This document shows, piece by piece, positions 1 through 7,598 of a stretch of 24,027 bases of DNA. This DNA is from Leptolinea sp964404415. Its GTDB lineage: Bacteria > Chloroflexota > Anaerolineae > Anaerolineales > Anaerolineaceae. The position numbers and the translations under genes were made by a program. The stretch lies in the NCBI GenBank assembly GCA_964404415.1, contig CAYOKC010000049.1, positions 1-24,027 on the forward strand, in the 5' to 3' direction. Positions within the stretch are counted from its first letter, which is position 1; every line of letters starts with the position of its first letter. Below the pieces are notes generated by a model. It was not told where the DNA came from. It worked only from the letters and a program-made list of their open reading frames with translations, and ran no database searches.

Positions 1-90
1 AATCCCGTCAGTGGGTTTGCGTACCCGAAGCGCAGACTCCTTTTCGACCGGATCCGACCCCGGGTGTGTATGCGACAGAACCATTTCCAT
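1..90 (-). CDS. 5' end of a leftward gene cut by the window edge
   Basis: The minus strand from position 90 is open for 30 codons up to the window edge without a stop. It starts with ATG-GAA-ATG, so position 84 is an alternative start. A GGAG lies just upstream, at a spacing that suits the second ATG better (about 8 nt). The visible protein begins MEMVLSHTHPGSDPVEKES and continues into a basic stretch containing RKPTDG. That RKPT-DG pattern is reminiscent of the first strand of some GNAT acetyltransferases, including EctA, but 30 residues are too few for a call. The gene would diverge from the DUF3788 gene at 158. The product is unknown. Confidence 0.45.
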   Translation of the reverse strand, partial: MEMVLSHTHPGSDPVEKESALRVRKPTDGI

Positions 91-157
91 CTCTCCACTA
101 ACTATCGATGTGTTATATAATAGAAAATAAATCCTATTTTGAAAGAGCGGCGTACTT

Positions 158-583
158 ATGGAAACCATCAATACCATTCAAATGCGTGACGAATCCATCA
201 TCCCGGATCAGGCTGTTCTTGCCGGCATTCTGGGTGACTCCTTCATGGCCTATCAGGCGCTAATCACACTCTTTGACGATAACCAGCTTACCCATCAATG
301 GCGCTATTACAAAGACGGCAAAGCGTGGCTGTGCAAGGTGCAGAAAAAAGATAAGACCATCGTGTGGATGTCTGCCTGGAAGGGGTTTGTGAAGGCCACC
401 ATCTACGTCCCGGAAAAGTATATCGACCAGGTTTTCGCGCTGGAAATCAGCGAGGACCGGAAAGAGTACTTCCGGCAATCAAAAAATATGGGCAAATCCA
501 GGGCGTGTACTTTTGAGATCAAAACAGTTGAAGTGCTGGATGATTTTAACAAAGTAATGCAAGTCAAGATCAAAATTAAATAA
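158..583 (+). CDS. DUF3788 family protein
   Basis: This is a 141-residue soluble protein of unknown function. It fits the DUF3788 family in length and pattern. An N-terminal segment (PDQAVLAGILGDSFMAYQAL, about residues 16-35) is followed by an aromatic and lysine-rich core (YYKDGKAWLCKV, then VWMSAWKGFVKATIYV) and a basic C-terminal tail. There is no signal peptide or membrane segment. Family members are small single-domain proteins, common in Firmicutes and Bacteroidetes, with no established biochemical role. The ATG at 158 has only a weak purine-rich site upstream. A TATAAT at 116-121 is a possible -10 box but has no good -35. The stop lies only 5 bp from the stop of the convergent tetR-type gene and no terminator separates them, so the two transcripts may overlap. 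Confidence 0.75.
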   Translation: METINTIQMRDESIIPDQAVLAGILGDSFMAYQALITLFDDNQLTHQWRYYKDGKAWLCKVQKKDKTIVWMSAWKGFVKATIYVPEKYIDQVFALEISEDRKEYFRQSKNMGKSRACTFEIKTVEVLDDFNKVMQVKIKIK

Positions 584-588
584 TGATT

Positions 589-1146
589 TCAAGCAAGCCT
601 GTCAATTGACAGAAATCCCTTAACGATGGCTGCCATTTCATCCGGTGACTTCAGGCAGCCATCGTTCAGCCACAGGATCAGGATGCGCATAAATCCGCCG
701 GCGCTAAAAGCCAGCGCGTAACGCAGGGTCTCGGCGGATAGCGATGCCACGTCACCCCGGGCTTCATGGAAAGCAATGGGGAGAAATAAGTCCACCCGTG
801 CCTGGAACATGGGTAAAAGGTTGTAGCGGTTGACCGTCAATAAAATGTCTTGATACGTTTGCATGTGGGTAAAAAATACCCGGGTGATGTTGGGCAGTGA
901 CAGGTCCGGCTCGGTGACGATGCGTTCGCGGTACCCGGCCCAGATACGGTCAAAACAGCCTTCCAGTATCTCTTCTTTGGATGTGAAATTCCGGTAGAAG
1001 GTGCGCCGTGAGAGACCCGCCCGGTAGGCGATCTCCTGGATGGTGATCTCCGTGTAGTTTTCCGTGCGCATCAGTTGCAGCAGGGCGGTTTCCAGCTCGT
1101 GTTTTGACCGGTCGGATACCGGATTGCCTTTATTTTTATCTGTCAT
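589..1146 (-). CDS. TetR/AcrR family transcriptional regulator
   Basis: This is a DNA-binding repressor of the TetR fold, 185 residues from the chosen start. The helix-turn-helix occupies about residues 35-58 (TIQEIAYRAGLSRRTFYRNF), followed by the typical TSKEEI. The C-terminal half (AFSAGGFMRILILWLNDG, then SPDEMA) resembles the TetR_C_8-like ligand domain of DhaS-type regulators. The frame also opens with GTG at 1164, but nothing ribosome-binding-like precedes it. The ATG at 1146 is therefore preferred, although its own upstream site is weak. The gene diverges from an HXXEE membrane protein. The 129-bp gap holds a near-perfect 24-bp palindrome at 1238-1261, which suggests the repressor controls itself and that neighbour. 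The inducer is unknown. Confidence 0.9.
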   Translation of the reverse strand: MTDKNKGNPVSDRSKHELETALLQLMRTENYTEITIQEIAYRAGLSRRTFYRNFTSKEEILEGCFDRIWAGYRERIVTEPDLSLPNITRVFFTHMQTYQDILLTVNRYNLLPMFQARVDLFLPIAFHEARGDVASLSAETLRYALAFSAGGFMRILILWLNDGCLKSPDEMAAIVKGFLSIDRLA

Positions 1147-1200
1147 TTCTACCCGTACCGTCACATTTTTGCGGATATGTGGCGATGAGCTGAAAAACAG

Positions 1201-1228
1201 TTGACCGCCACCTGGCGCTCATTATAAT
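1201..1228 (+). promoter_or_regulatory. Sigma70-type promoter of the HXXEE gene
   Basis: TTGACC at 1201-1206 and a perfect TATAAT at 1223-1228 are separated by 16 bp. Transcription would start near 1235, so the upstream in-frame ATG at 1227 cannot be translated from it; this fixes the gene start at 1275. The -10 region is partly palindromic. On the minus strand a TATAAT with TTGTGC 17 bp upstream could serve the divergent tetR-type gene, giving overlapping divergent promoters. Confidence 0.65.
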
Positions 1229-1237
1229 GACGTCAAA

Positions 1238-1261
1238 TGATCGGCACAAGTGTGACGATCA
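1238..1261. promoter_or_regulatory. Candidate TetR operator palindrome
   Basis: Arms TGATCGGCACA (1238-1248) and TGTGACGATCA (1251-1261) match as an inverted repeat at 10 of 11 positions around a 2-bp centre. The site covers the first transcribed bases of the rightward promoter and the putative -35 (TTGTGC) of the leftward tetR-type promoter. That is the usual placement of an autoregulatory TetR operator. An 8-bp palindrome, TGACGTCA, lies next to it at 1228-1235. Binding by the adjacent repressor is inferred. Confidence 0.6.
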
Positions 1262-1274
1262 AGTGGAGGATGTG

Positions 1275-1826
1275 ATGGATTCAATGAACTTCATAGTCTG
1301 GTTATTGCCTGTTATTTTCATGATGCATGATTTCGAAGAGATCATTATGGTAGAAGTGTGGGACAAACGGTTTCACGGGCGGATCATGAAAAAATTCCCG
1401 AAACGCCGCCCGTTCGGGCTGGGAATAAATTATGCCTGGCAGACACCTACACTATCCATCGCCGTAGCCATTGAGTTTGTGCTTTTTACCATGGTCAGTT
1501 TCTTCTCAGTGCTTTTCCAGAATTACCTGTTGTGGTTCAGCGCTTTCCTCGGTTTACTGATACATATGGTAGTCATCCATATCCTGGCCTGTTTCTGGTT
1601 CAAGGGGTATGTGCCGGGTGCGATCACTTCGGCTATACTGCTGATCCCGGGGATTGTTTACCTTATGAAAGCCCAGACCATTCTGCGGTATGACACTGGA
1701 ACGATACTGCTGGCCGGTGCTATTGGTATCGCTTTGTTGGCGGCTATCCTTCCGGCGCTGCATAAGTTCATGGGTGTCGCGGACCGCTGGCTGGACGCGT
1801 ATTCCGATCCTGCGGCAAACCGCTGA
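1275..1826 (+). CDS. HXXEE domain-containing membrane protein
   Basis: This is a 183-residue integral membrane protein. The family-defining motif is visible near the N-terminus: H18-D-F-E21-E22 within MMHDFEEIIMVEVW. About five hydrophobic segments follow. HXXEE proteins are small multi-pass membrane proteins whose biochemical role is not established; the conserved His and Glu suggest metal binding or catalysis in the membrane. The frame extends upstream to an ATG at 1227, but that codon overlaps the -10 box. The ATG at 1275 has GGAGG at 1265-1269, 5 nt away, and was chosen. The gene diverges from a TetR regulator and is the likely target of that repressor. A rho-independent terminator follows at 1857. 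Confidence 0.85.
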   Translation: MDSMNFIVWLLPVIFMMHDFEEIIMVEVWDKRFHGRIMKKFPKRRPFGLGINYAWQTPTLSIAVAIEFVLFTMVSFFSVLFQNYLLWFSAFLGLLIHMVVIHILACFWFKGYVPGAITSAILLIPGIVYLMKAQTILRYDTGTILLAGAIGIALLAAILPALHKFMGVADRWLDAYSDPAANR

Positions 1827-1856
1827 CCGGCCGGAAATGTTACCCATTGTTGTATG

Positions 1857-1880
1857 CCGCCCCTTTAAGGGGCGGTTTTT
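1857..1880 (+). terminator. Rho-independent terminator after the HXXEE gene
   Basis: A perfect GC-rich stem, CCGCCCC (1857-1863) with GGGGCGG (1869-1875), has a 5-nt TTTAA loop and is followed directly by TTTTT (1876-1880). It closes the HXXEE transcript before the RNase H gene. Confidence 0.9.
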
Positions 1881-1954
1881 GTTCCGGCAGGTTTTTGGCA
1901 TAGTACAGTAGAATCACCCTGGTTCACATTTTTTCATCAAGTACCGGATCATTT

Positions 1955-2719
1955 ATGGGCGATAAGAAGAAGCAATTTTATGTGGTGGTCAAAGGACGCA
2001 ACCCCGGACTGTTTACAAAATGGTTCGGCGCGGGCGAAGCGGCCGAACAGATTCAGGGGTACCCCGAAGCTGTGTATAAGGGTTTCTTCACACGTGATGA
2101 GGCCATCAAATGGCTGCGGAGTTTTTCCTCCGATGCCCTTACGCCTAACCTTCAAGCCCTGTTAAATGAGACCGAAGGTAGCGTCGCGCAGTCAGACCCT
2201 ATCGAAGAACTGGTCAAGACAGGAAAAATTGTCATCTACACCGACGGCAGCGCGATGAACAACCCCGGCCCCGGCGGCTATGGCGTGGTGTTGAAATTCA
2301 ACCAACACCGCAAAGAACTCTCCGGCGGTTTCCGGCAGACCACCAACAACCGTATGGAGGTTTATGCCTGCATTGCCGGATTGAGGTCACTGAAACAGCC
2401 CTCGGATGTGGTGATCATCAGCGATTCGAAGTATGTGGTGGAAAGCATGAACCAGGGCTGGGCAAAGAGATGGCAGGCCAACGGATGGCAGCGCAATGGG
2501 AAAGAGAAAGCCGAAAATGCCGATCTGTGGGCCGAATTGCTTCAACTCAGTGACCAGCACAAGGTTGAATTCCGCTGGATTAAGGGTCACAACAGCACCA
2601 AAGAAAATGAACGTTGCGACCGGTTGGCTTTGGCCGCGGCGCAGGGCGCTGGTTTGCCTGCTGATGAGGGGTTTGAAGAGAAAGAGCGGCTTAAACCGCC
2701 AGGTTTGTTTGATAGCTGA
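1955..2719 (+). CDS. rnhA: Ribonuclease HI with N-terminal hybrid-binding (viroplasmin-like) domain
   Basis: The 254-residue protein is an endonuclease that cuts the RNA strand of RNA-DNA hybrids and acts in the cytoplasm on R-loops and primers. Residues about 6-53 form the hybrid-binding domain (FYVVVKGRNPGLF, then a YPEAVYKGF pattern) also found in eukaryotic RNase H1. A linker of about 35 residues leads to the catalytic domain at about 91-232. The four acidic catalytic residues are visible: D97 (YTDGSA), E135 (NNRMEV), D157 (SDSKYV) and D222 (CDRLA), plus H212 in KGHNS. A short charged tail follows. The fused architecture is typical of many bacterial type 1 enzymes and longer than the 155-residue E. 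coli form. The DinB-fold gene starts 16 bp downstream, so the two are probably cotranscribed. Confidence 0.95.
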   Translation: MGDKKKQFYVVVKGRNPGLFTKWFGAGEAAEQIQGYPEAVYKGFFTRDEAIKWLRSFSSDALTPNLQALLNETEGSVAQSDPIEELVKTGKIVIYTDGSAMNNPGPGGYGVVLKFNQHRKELSGGFRQTTNNRMEVYACIAGLRSLKQPSDVVIISDSKYVVESMNQGWAKRWQANGWQRNGKEKAENADLWAELLQLSDQHKVEFRWIKGHNSTKENERCDRLALAAAQGAGLPADEGFEEKERLKPPGLFDS

Positions 2720-2735
2720 TACGGAGAATTAACAA

Positions 2736-3434
2736 ATGAAATATTTTGGCGATGGGTTAAGTGAAGTTCACAAAGAATTAAACAGCCTGATCAGAAAGCC
2801 GGTCGAATGGGGTATGGCCAGGCAGCTTTTTCTCGGTCTGCATGCCTGCCTGCATCTATCCGTAGTGTCTTCCAGTCAACCTAATGAGGTGGATGCCATT
2901 TTCGGTGATATGCGCCCGCTTGAATTCCGCATGATGCCATCAGCTAAATCACAGACGATAGCCTGGGTTCTATGGCACATCGCCCGGATCGAAGACATGA
3001 CAATGGGTATTCTGGTCAATAACGGCGATCAAATTTTTGATGGTACGTGGAAAGAGAAAATCCATTCACCCATAACCGATACAGGCAACGCCCTTACCCG
3101 TGATGAGGTCATTCACCTCGGAAACGAACTGGCTATAGACGCGCTCATGGCATATCGCAATGCCGTTGGAAAACAAACCCGAAAAATTATTCTGCAGCTT
3201 GATGCAGCGGAAATGAAGCGAAAAGTCACCCGTAACGATTTGGATAAAATCCGGGTTGAAGGCGGGGTGACGGATCACGCAAATTCCGCCTGGCTGCTGG
3301 ATTTCTGGGGCGGCAAAGATGTTGCCGGGCTTTTGCTTATGCCTCCAACACGCCATGTGATGCTGCATCTAAATGAATGCAGTAAATGGAAACAGCATAT
3401 CCGCGATGGAAAAACGTGTTATTACGCGGGTTGA
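2736..3434 (+). CDS. DinB superfamily (putative metal-binding four-helix bundle) protein
   Basis: The 232-residue soluble protein is helix-rich and has the histidine pattern of the DinB/DUF664 fold. H40 lies in an N-terminal helix (LFLGLHACLHLSVV), H81 in a WVLWHIARIED motif that is characteristic of DinB_2 proteins, and a third histidine near the C-terminus (RHVMLHLNEC). In this fold three histidines usually bind a divalent metal, and some members are thiol-dependent transferases. No substrate can be deduced here. GGAG at 2723-2726 serves as the ribosome site. The gene follows rnhA by 16 bp and ends before a bidirectional terminator. The shared transcript suggests co-expression but not a common pathway. 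Confidence 0.75.
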   Translation: MKYFGDGLSEVHKELNSLIRKPVEWGMARQLFLGLHACLHLSVVSSSQPNEVDAIFGDMRPLEFRMMPSAKSQTIAWVLWHIARIEDMTMGILVNNGDQIFDGTWKEKIHSPITDTGNALTRDEVIHLGNELAIDALMAYRNAVGKQTRKIILQLDAAEMKRKVTRNDLDKIRVEGGVTDHANSAWLLDFWGGKDVAGLLLMPPTRHVMLHLNECSKWKQHIRDGKTCYYAG

Positions 3435-3458
3435 TCTGCACAGCAATTAGTTTAAAAA

Positions 3459-3500
3459 AAGAGGTTGTAACCTTTCACAGGCTAACAACCTCTTACTTTT
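3459..3500. terminator. Bidirectional terminator between convergent genes
   Basis: AAGAGGTTGT (3459-3468) pairs perfectly with ACAACCTCTT (3485-3494) over a 16-nt loop. Seven A residues precede the stem (a U-tract for leftward transcripts) and ACTTTTTC follows it for rightward transcripts. It separates the DinB-fold gene from the leftward xylanase. Confidence 0.85.
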
Positions 3501-3528
3501 TCAGGCAATTATCATATTATTGAAAACA

Positions 3529-4755
3529 TTATAGGCGGATGACACCTATTGAAGTTTGAGTATCGAGGTGGAACGGGAAGCGGGAGCCATTTACCGTTAC
3601 TTCATACTCACCCGGGAAGCCGCTGACCGCCAACTTACCGCTGGCATCCGTCACCATCTCTACCGGTGACAGCCACCACTCGCCCTTGACGCGTTTCATC
3701 AACTCATCGTAAGCCGGTTTGGCGGATCCGTCGCGCCGCACAAGGCCGCCCGGGGCATTCAGCCAATTGCCGTCCACCATATCCCACCAGGTGATGCTCT
3801 GTACCAGCGGGTGGGCAAACAGGGTTTCGTAATGCGTAATGGTCTCACGTGCCTGGCGTTCCTCGCCATCGGGCGTGGTCGGCCAGTCAGTCACCTGGTA
3901 ATCGTTCAGGTCAACGATCTCCGGCGGCATCAGGCGGCCGGATACCAGTGTGGTTTCGGTGAAGTGCAGGGGCAGATTGAACCGGCTGAAGCGTTCCAAT
4001 ATCTTCAGGGTCTTCTCAACACCCCAGTACCCCTGGTGCATGTGGCTCTGCAGGCCGATGGCGTCAAACTTGATGCCGGCTTCCAGGCAGCCTTCCACCA
4101 GAATGTCATACGCGTCTGACATATCGAAGTCATTGATCAAGAATACGGCGCCCGGGTTTTCGGCGCGGGCGGTTTCAAACACGGTACGGATCAGCGGGAT
4201 GCGCCCCATCTCTTTGCAGATGCGGGTGATGCCATTGTCGTATTTGTCGAACACCGGCATGATCACCGCTTCGTTGATCACATCCCACATATCGATCAGG
4301 CCTTTGAAGCCGGAGACGTCACGCTGGATACGCGTCTTCTGCTCTTTCAGGATATCGGCGTTGGAAAGCGGCAGCAGCCAATCGGCGCACATCGTATGCC
4401 AGGTAAGGGGATGCCCTTTTACTTTGAGGTTATGGTCAACACACCATTGCGCGGCGCGCCGTAAAGGTTCTGTGCGGGGTTGACCGCGGTTGGGTTCAAA
4501 TTGACCCCAGTAGAACGGCAGTGTGGCGGCGTTGAAAAGCCCGGTAAGCCGGTCTGCCCGGATCTGCGCCAGCTCAAGGTCTTTGCCGGAGTACTCGCCG
4601 CCGGCCAGCGGGACGGTATCAAAAGCGGCCGTGCCAAACAGGAATTTGTGTTGGGTCTGCGCAACGGTCACCGGATGGTTGGCGAGAGGTACCCCGCTAA
4701 CGTCCAACAGGGTGAGTGTGGTATTAACCTTGCGGTTCTCAATATTCTTATTCAC
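3529..4755 (-). CDS. Endo-1,4-beta-xylanase, glycoside hydrolase family 10
   Basis: This is a retaining GH10 enzyme that would cleave xylan or xylo-oligosaccharides. With the chosen start it has 409 residues. About residues 11-50 form a small beta-rich segment, followed by a TIM barrel. KGHPLTWH lies at about 113-120, the acid/base glutamate E162 is in WDVINEA, and the nucleophile E267 is in FTET. The YWGQFEPNRG and SITWWDMVDG motifs are also typical. A C-terminal beta segment (about 345-409) completes it. There is no signal peptide, so the enzyme looks intracellular and may act on imported oligosaccharides. The frame opens 35 codons earlier at ATG 4860 (a Cys-rich, uncertain extension). The GTG at 4755 has a perfect GGAGG 5 nt upstream and a TATAAT at 4799-4804 on the same strand, so it is preferred. 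No transporter or other xylan gene adjoins it. Confidence 0.9.
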   Translation of the reverse strand: MNKNIENRKVNTTLTLLDVSGVPLANHPVTVAQTQHKFLFGTAAFDTVPLAGGEYSGKDLELAQIRADRLTGLFNAATLPFYWGQFEPNRGQPRTEPLRRAAQWCVDHNLKVKGHPLTWHTMCADWLLPLSNADILKEQKTRIQRDVSGFKGLIDMWDVINEAVIMPVFDKYDNGITRICKEMGRIPLIRTVFETARAENPGAVFLINDFDMSDAYDILVEGCLEAGIKFDAIGLQSHMHQGYWGVEKTLKILERFSRFNLPLHFTETTLVSGRLMPPEIVDLNDYQVTDWPTTPDGEERQARETITHYETLFAHPLVQSITWWDMVDGNWLNAPGGLVRRDGSAKPAYDELMKRVKGEWWLSPVEMVTDASGKLAVSGFPGEYEVTVNGSRFPFHLDTQTSIGVIRL

Positions 4756-5143
4756 AGACTCCTCCAGTAAAAAGTAATTCGTTTGATCTCCATCAGGGAT
4801 TATATCTGTTTCCAAATTATTTTGATTACATGGGCACACGGTGTTTTCGTTACACATCATGGATAACCCAATCGAATAATTGGTTTAACATACTATAATT
4901 TTCGTACAGGATCTTAAAGAGGGGTTGTCTGTAATTGATTCCGGTCCGGTCGCGAGCGTTGAGCTTTTTTGTAACCTAAAAGTCCATTCGTTGTGGGACA
5001 TCCGTAAAAAGATAGACTTGATAATCAAGTAATCATCCTCTACCCCCTTTTTTTCATTCACAGCTTATCCCAACTAAAGCATTTTTTAGAGTCCATCCAA
5101 TTACCGGTTCATTTCCTGACGATCTTGTTTTGAAAGGACTGTT
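4756..5143. other. Long divergent intergenic region (xylanase / glycosyltransferase)
   Basis: No gene is convincing in this 388-bp gap apart from the possible 35-codon upstream extension of the xylanase (4756-4860, minus strand). On the minus strand a perfect TATAAT spans 4804-4799, with no good -35. On the plus strand a perfect 15-bp palindrome, ACTTGAT-A-ATCAAGT, lies at 5016-5030 and is a possible regulator site for the glycosyltransferase gene. That gene has its own AAAGGA ribosome site at 5133-5138. Nothing else stands out. Confidence 0.4.
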
Positions 5144-6688
5144 ATGCAATTCCCCCGTCAATTCCTCAAAATGGAACCAGTCAATTGGATCATAATTACA
5201 GCCGCTGCCATCAAATTCGCATTGCAGGTGTATGTCGCACCCGGGTATGGGTACTTCGGCGATGAGTTATACACCATGGCGCTCAGCCGGCACCTGGCTT
5301 TCGGGTATGTTGACCTTCCACCGCTGGTACCTGCCTTGATGGCTGTAAGTCGGGTTTTGTTGGGGGAATCCATGCTGGCGTTTCATGTAGTTCCTGCCCT
5401 TGCCGGTGCGATAATGCTCATTTTTATTTGCATGATCACCCGTCATTTAGGCGGGGGATGGTTTGCCGTTTTGACCAGCGCGCTGTTATGCATCGGCGTT
5501 CCTGTTTGGCTTAGTCTGGATTCGATTTTTTGTTACGATAGCATCGATCAGATGATTTTGGCGATTTTTTTATTTACTCTGGTACGGCTCCTAAAGAGCG
5601 GGAACGTCAAGTTGTGGCTGATGCTCGGGTTGATTGCCGGCATTGCCTGTATGACCAAAATGACCATGATGTTTCTGGGCCCCGGATTTCTGGCTGCGCT
5701 GCTTCTTTCTAAATACCGGAAACACCTGCTCACACCATGGCCATATCTTGGCGCGTTGATCTGCCTGATCATTGTTTCACCCTACATTATCTGGCAAATA
5801 GTAAACCAATGGCCGACCATGGAATACTGGACGGGTTATGGGACTATGCGGGTTTATAAAGCGGATATTCCCCAGTATTTAACCAATATTTTCGTCTATA
5901 TGAACCCGTTTCTTCTACCTGTGTGGATTGCCGGGTTGTACCGCGTCTTCCGCCGGTTTAATGGGATTAATTATCGGTTTATTGGATATATGTTTTTGTT
6001 TACTCTGTGCCTGCTTTATTTTTTTCATGCCACACCGCGCCTGTTCATAGCAATGTTTATCCCGATAATCGCGGCTGCTTCCATCTTGTTGGAAGAGAGT
6101 TTGGCTTCTGTTAAATTGTCAAACGGGTTCAAGATCTTAACAACTGTATATATTTTGGCCGCAGTAATCTCAGTCATGCCGTCATCCCTACCCATCCTCC
6201 CATCTGATAAATTGCCTGAGATCTCTCAATCGTCAAAACATTGGATCGCGATGATGCGCGAATTTGTGGGTGGTGATAACAATTCTCCTTTCCTGTTGAC
6301 TGGCCGGCTGGGCTGGGAAGAATTGACCCAAAAAGTCTCCGCGGTTTATGACGCCCTCCCGGAAGAAGAGCGCAACGTGGCTGGTATTTATACGGACACG
6401 TATATGGTTGCCGGAGCAATTGATCAATATGGGCCAAAATACGGCTTACCACACGCTGTCAGCGGATCGTTGACATACTATTTATGGGGTCCGGGGTACA
6501 CCTGGGATGTGATGATAATTGTCGTGGGAGGGTCAAACACCCTGTCCATGTATCTTGATGATTGCAAACAAGAAAAGATAGTCAACGACCGGGAAATGCT
6601 CAATTTTTATAAACCGCATGTCTACGTTTGCCGGAACCCAAAAGTCAGCGCGGAACAGATTTGGAGCAGTATGAAGCAATATAGATAA
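5144..6688 (+). CDS. Membrane glycosyltransferase, family 39 / ArnT-like (PMT superfamily)
   Basis: The 514-residue protein is a GT-C type glycosyltransferase that would transfer a sugar from a polyprenyl-phosphate donor on the outer face of the membrane. Its first periplasmic or extracellular loop carries the conserved acidic pair D40-E41 in GYFGDELYTMALSRHLAFGY, followed by DLPPL. These are hallmarks of the PMT_2/ArnT superfamily. About ten to eleven hydrophobic segments extend to residue 355, then a soluble C-terminal domain of about 150 residues. AAAGGA at 5133-5138 lies 5 nt before the ATG. The gene is monocistronic by spacing. No lipid A, arabinose or protein-glycosylation partner is adjacent, so donor and acceptor are unknown. 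Confidence 0.85.
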   Translation: MQFPRQFLKMEPVNWIIITAAAIKFALQVYVAPGYGYFGDELYTMALSRHLAFGYVDLPPLVPALMAVSRVLLGESMLAFHVVPALAGAIMLIFICMITRHLGGGWFAVLTSALLCIGVPVWLSLDSIFCYDSIDQMILAIFLFTLVRLLKSGNVKLWLMLGLIAGIACMTKMTMMFLGPGFLAALLLSKYRKHLLTPWPYLGALICLIIVSPYIIWQIVNQWPTMEYWTGYGTMRVYKADIPQYLTNIFVYMNPFLLPVWIAGLYRVFRRFNGINYRFIGYMFLFTLCLLYFFHATPRLFIAMFIPIIAAASILLEESLASVKLSNGFKILTTVYILAAVISVMPSSLPILPSDKLPEISQSSKHWIAMMREFVGGDNNSPFLLTGRLGWEELTQKVSAVYDALPEEERNVAGIYTDTYMVAGAIDQYGPKYGLPHAVSGSLTYYLWGPGYTWDVMIIVVGGSNTLSMYLDDCKQEKIVNDREMLNFYKPHVYVCRNPKVSAEQIWSSMKQYR

Positions 6689-6755
6689 ACGCCAAATACT
6701 GTTATTCATTAACCCGGGAATGAGAGTAAATCGAAAGGCAATTGGATTATCAAAT

Positions 6756-6785
6756 TTTCACCAGCCTTTGAAAATTCTATATACT
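6756..6785 (+). promoter_or_regulatory. Candidate promoter giving a near-leaderless transcript
   Basis: A -10 box TATACT at 6780-6785 ends only 8 nt before the ATG at 6794. A weak -35 (TTTCAC at 6756-6761, 18-bp spacer) precedes it. No Shine-Dalgarno sequence fits in the remaining space. Transcription would therefore begin at or within a few bases of the start codon. Confidence 0.4.
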
Positions 6786-6793
6786 ATATATCC

Positions 6794-7273
6794 ATGGATA
6801 ATCGAATCCACACGCTAATCCTCTCAAAACTTTCCGGCGCAACCTCTGACGATGACATCGTTTTTGAGGTCTGCCAACAGACGGGTTTGACCTGGGAAGC
6901 CGCCCGCGCGTTGGTGGATGAGGTGAAAGGGGATCACGATACGGAAATCGAAATTCGTCAGTTTCCGATTAAGGGATTGCTGTCTATTGTATTTGTTGCT
7001 TTGGGTGTTATCCTGATCCTTGAACCGGCTATTCATCTGTGGTCAGTTCTCGGATTGACGGAAGTGATCGTGAAAGGTATTTCCACTCGAAACGGGCCTA
7101 CGGTTGATACGGTCATCATGTTGATACAGAGCCGGTGTTCATTATTGAGTTGGTTTGAATTGCCATCAATAGCCTTTACCATGATGACTGGTACGGCCAT
7201 CATTTTTGTTAATGTCAAATACGCCGGTGAAACCTGGCAAAACCTGATGTATATGCTTCAAAGAAAACCCTGA
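6794..7273 (+). CDS. Membrane protein of unknown function with N-terminal helical domain
   Basis: I do not recognise a named family. The 159-residue protein has a soluble, acidic N-terminal helical domain (residues 1-50, including VCQQTGLTWEAARALVDEV). A transmembrane helix lies at about 61-83 and a second hydrophobic helix at about 122-141, with a short basic tail. The N-terminal pattern resembles small hypothetical membrane proteins I recall from Anaerolineae (Chloroflexota), a weak taxonomic hint. The stop overlaps the start of the next gene by one base (TGATG at 7271-7275), so the two are probably translationally coupled. No ribosome site is visible. A -10 box ends 8 nt before the ATG. 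Confidence 0.7.
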   Translation: MDNRIHTLILSKLSGATSDDDIVFEVCQQTGLTWEAARALVDEVKGDHDTEIEIRQFPIKGLLSIVFVALGVILILEPAIHLWSVLGLTEVIVKGISTRNGPTVDTVIMLIQSRCSLLSWFELPSIAFTMMTGTAIIFVNVKYAGETWQNLMYMLQRKP

Positions 7274-7569
7274 TGAAATACCTTTTTTGTTTCGGGTATG
7301 AAACACCGGATCAATATGTGAATAACCGCCAGTATGGTTGGGATGACGAGGATTCGCGCGCGGTGTGGATTGATGCCGCTTCAAAGGAAGAAGCCATGGC
7401 AACAGGTCAGCGGTTTTCCCGGTCATTCATCGAACGGTTATTCGCGGAAAAGGGCCAGTCTCTGCCTTTTGTTTGGACCGGAAAAATGTATGCCTGCTGG
7501 ATTGAGGAAAACCCCACAGACAGGTGGCCGCCTGAAACCCTTTCAGCACTGGACTGCATAACGCCGTAA
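7273..7569 (+). CDS. Small soluble protein of unknown function
   Basis: The 98-residue protein has no transmembrane segment or signal peptide and no motif I can assign. It is rich in aromatic and acidic residues (FGYETPDQY, YGWDDEDSRAVWI) and ends with WIEENPTDRWPPETL. A small alpha/beta protein is plausible. Its ATG overlaps the stop of the upstream membrane protein by one base, so it likely depends on translation of that gene, and the two proteins may work together. No hairpin terminator is obvious after its stop; a new promoter starts 30 bp downstream. Confidence 0.65.
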   Translation: MKYLFCFGYETPDQYVNNRQYGWDDEDSRAVWIDAASKEEAMATGQRFSRSFIERLFAEKGQSLPFVWTGKMYACWIEENPTDRWPPETLSALDCITP

Positions 7570-7598
7570 CTGCGGATTATCGCGTTTCAAATTCCTAT

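Noticed and set aside
599..612. Perfect 14-bp palindrome CTGTCAATTGACAG inside the 3' end of the first TetR gene
   Set aside because: It lies in coding sequence, has no loop or T-run to act as a terminator, and a palindrome of this size is expected about once by chance in a window this long.
1227..1274. In-frame upstream ATG for the HXXEE gene
   Set aside because: It overlaps the -10 box of a good promoter and lacks a ribosome site, while the ATG at 1275 has GGAGG at 5 nt.
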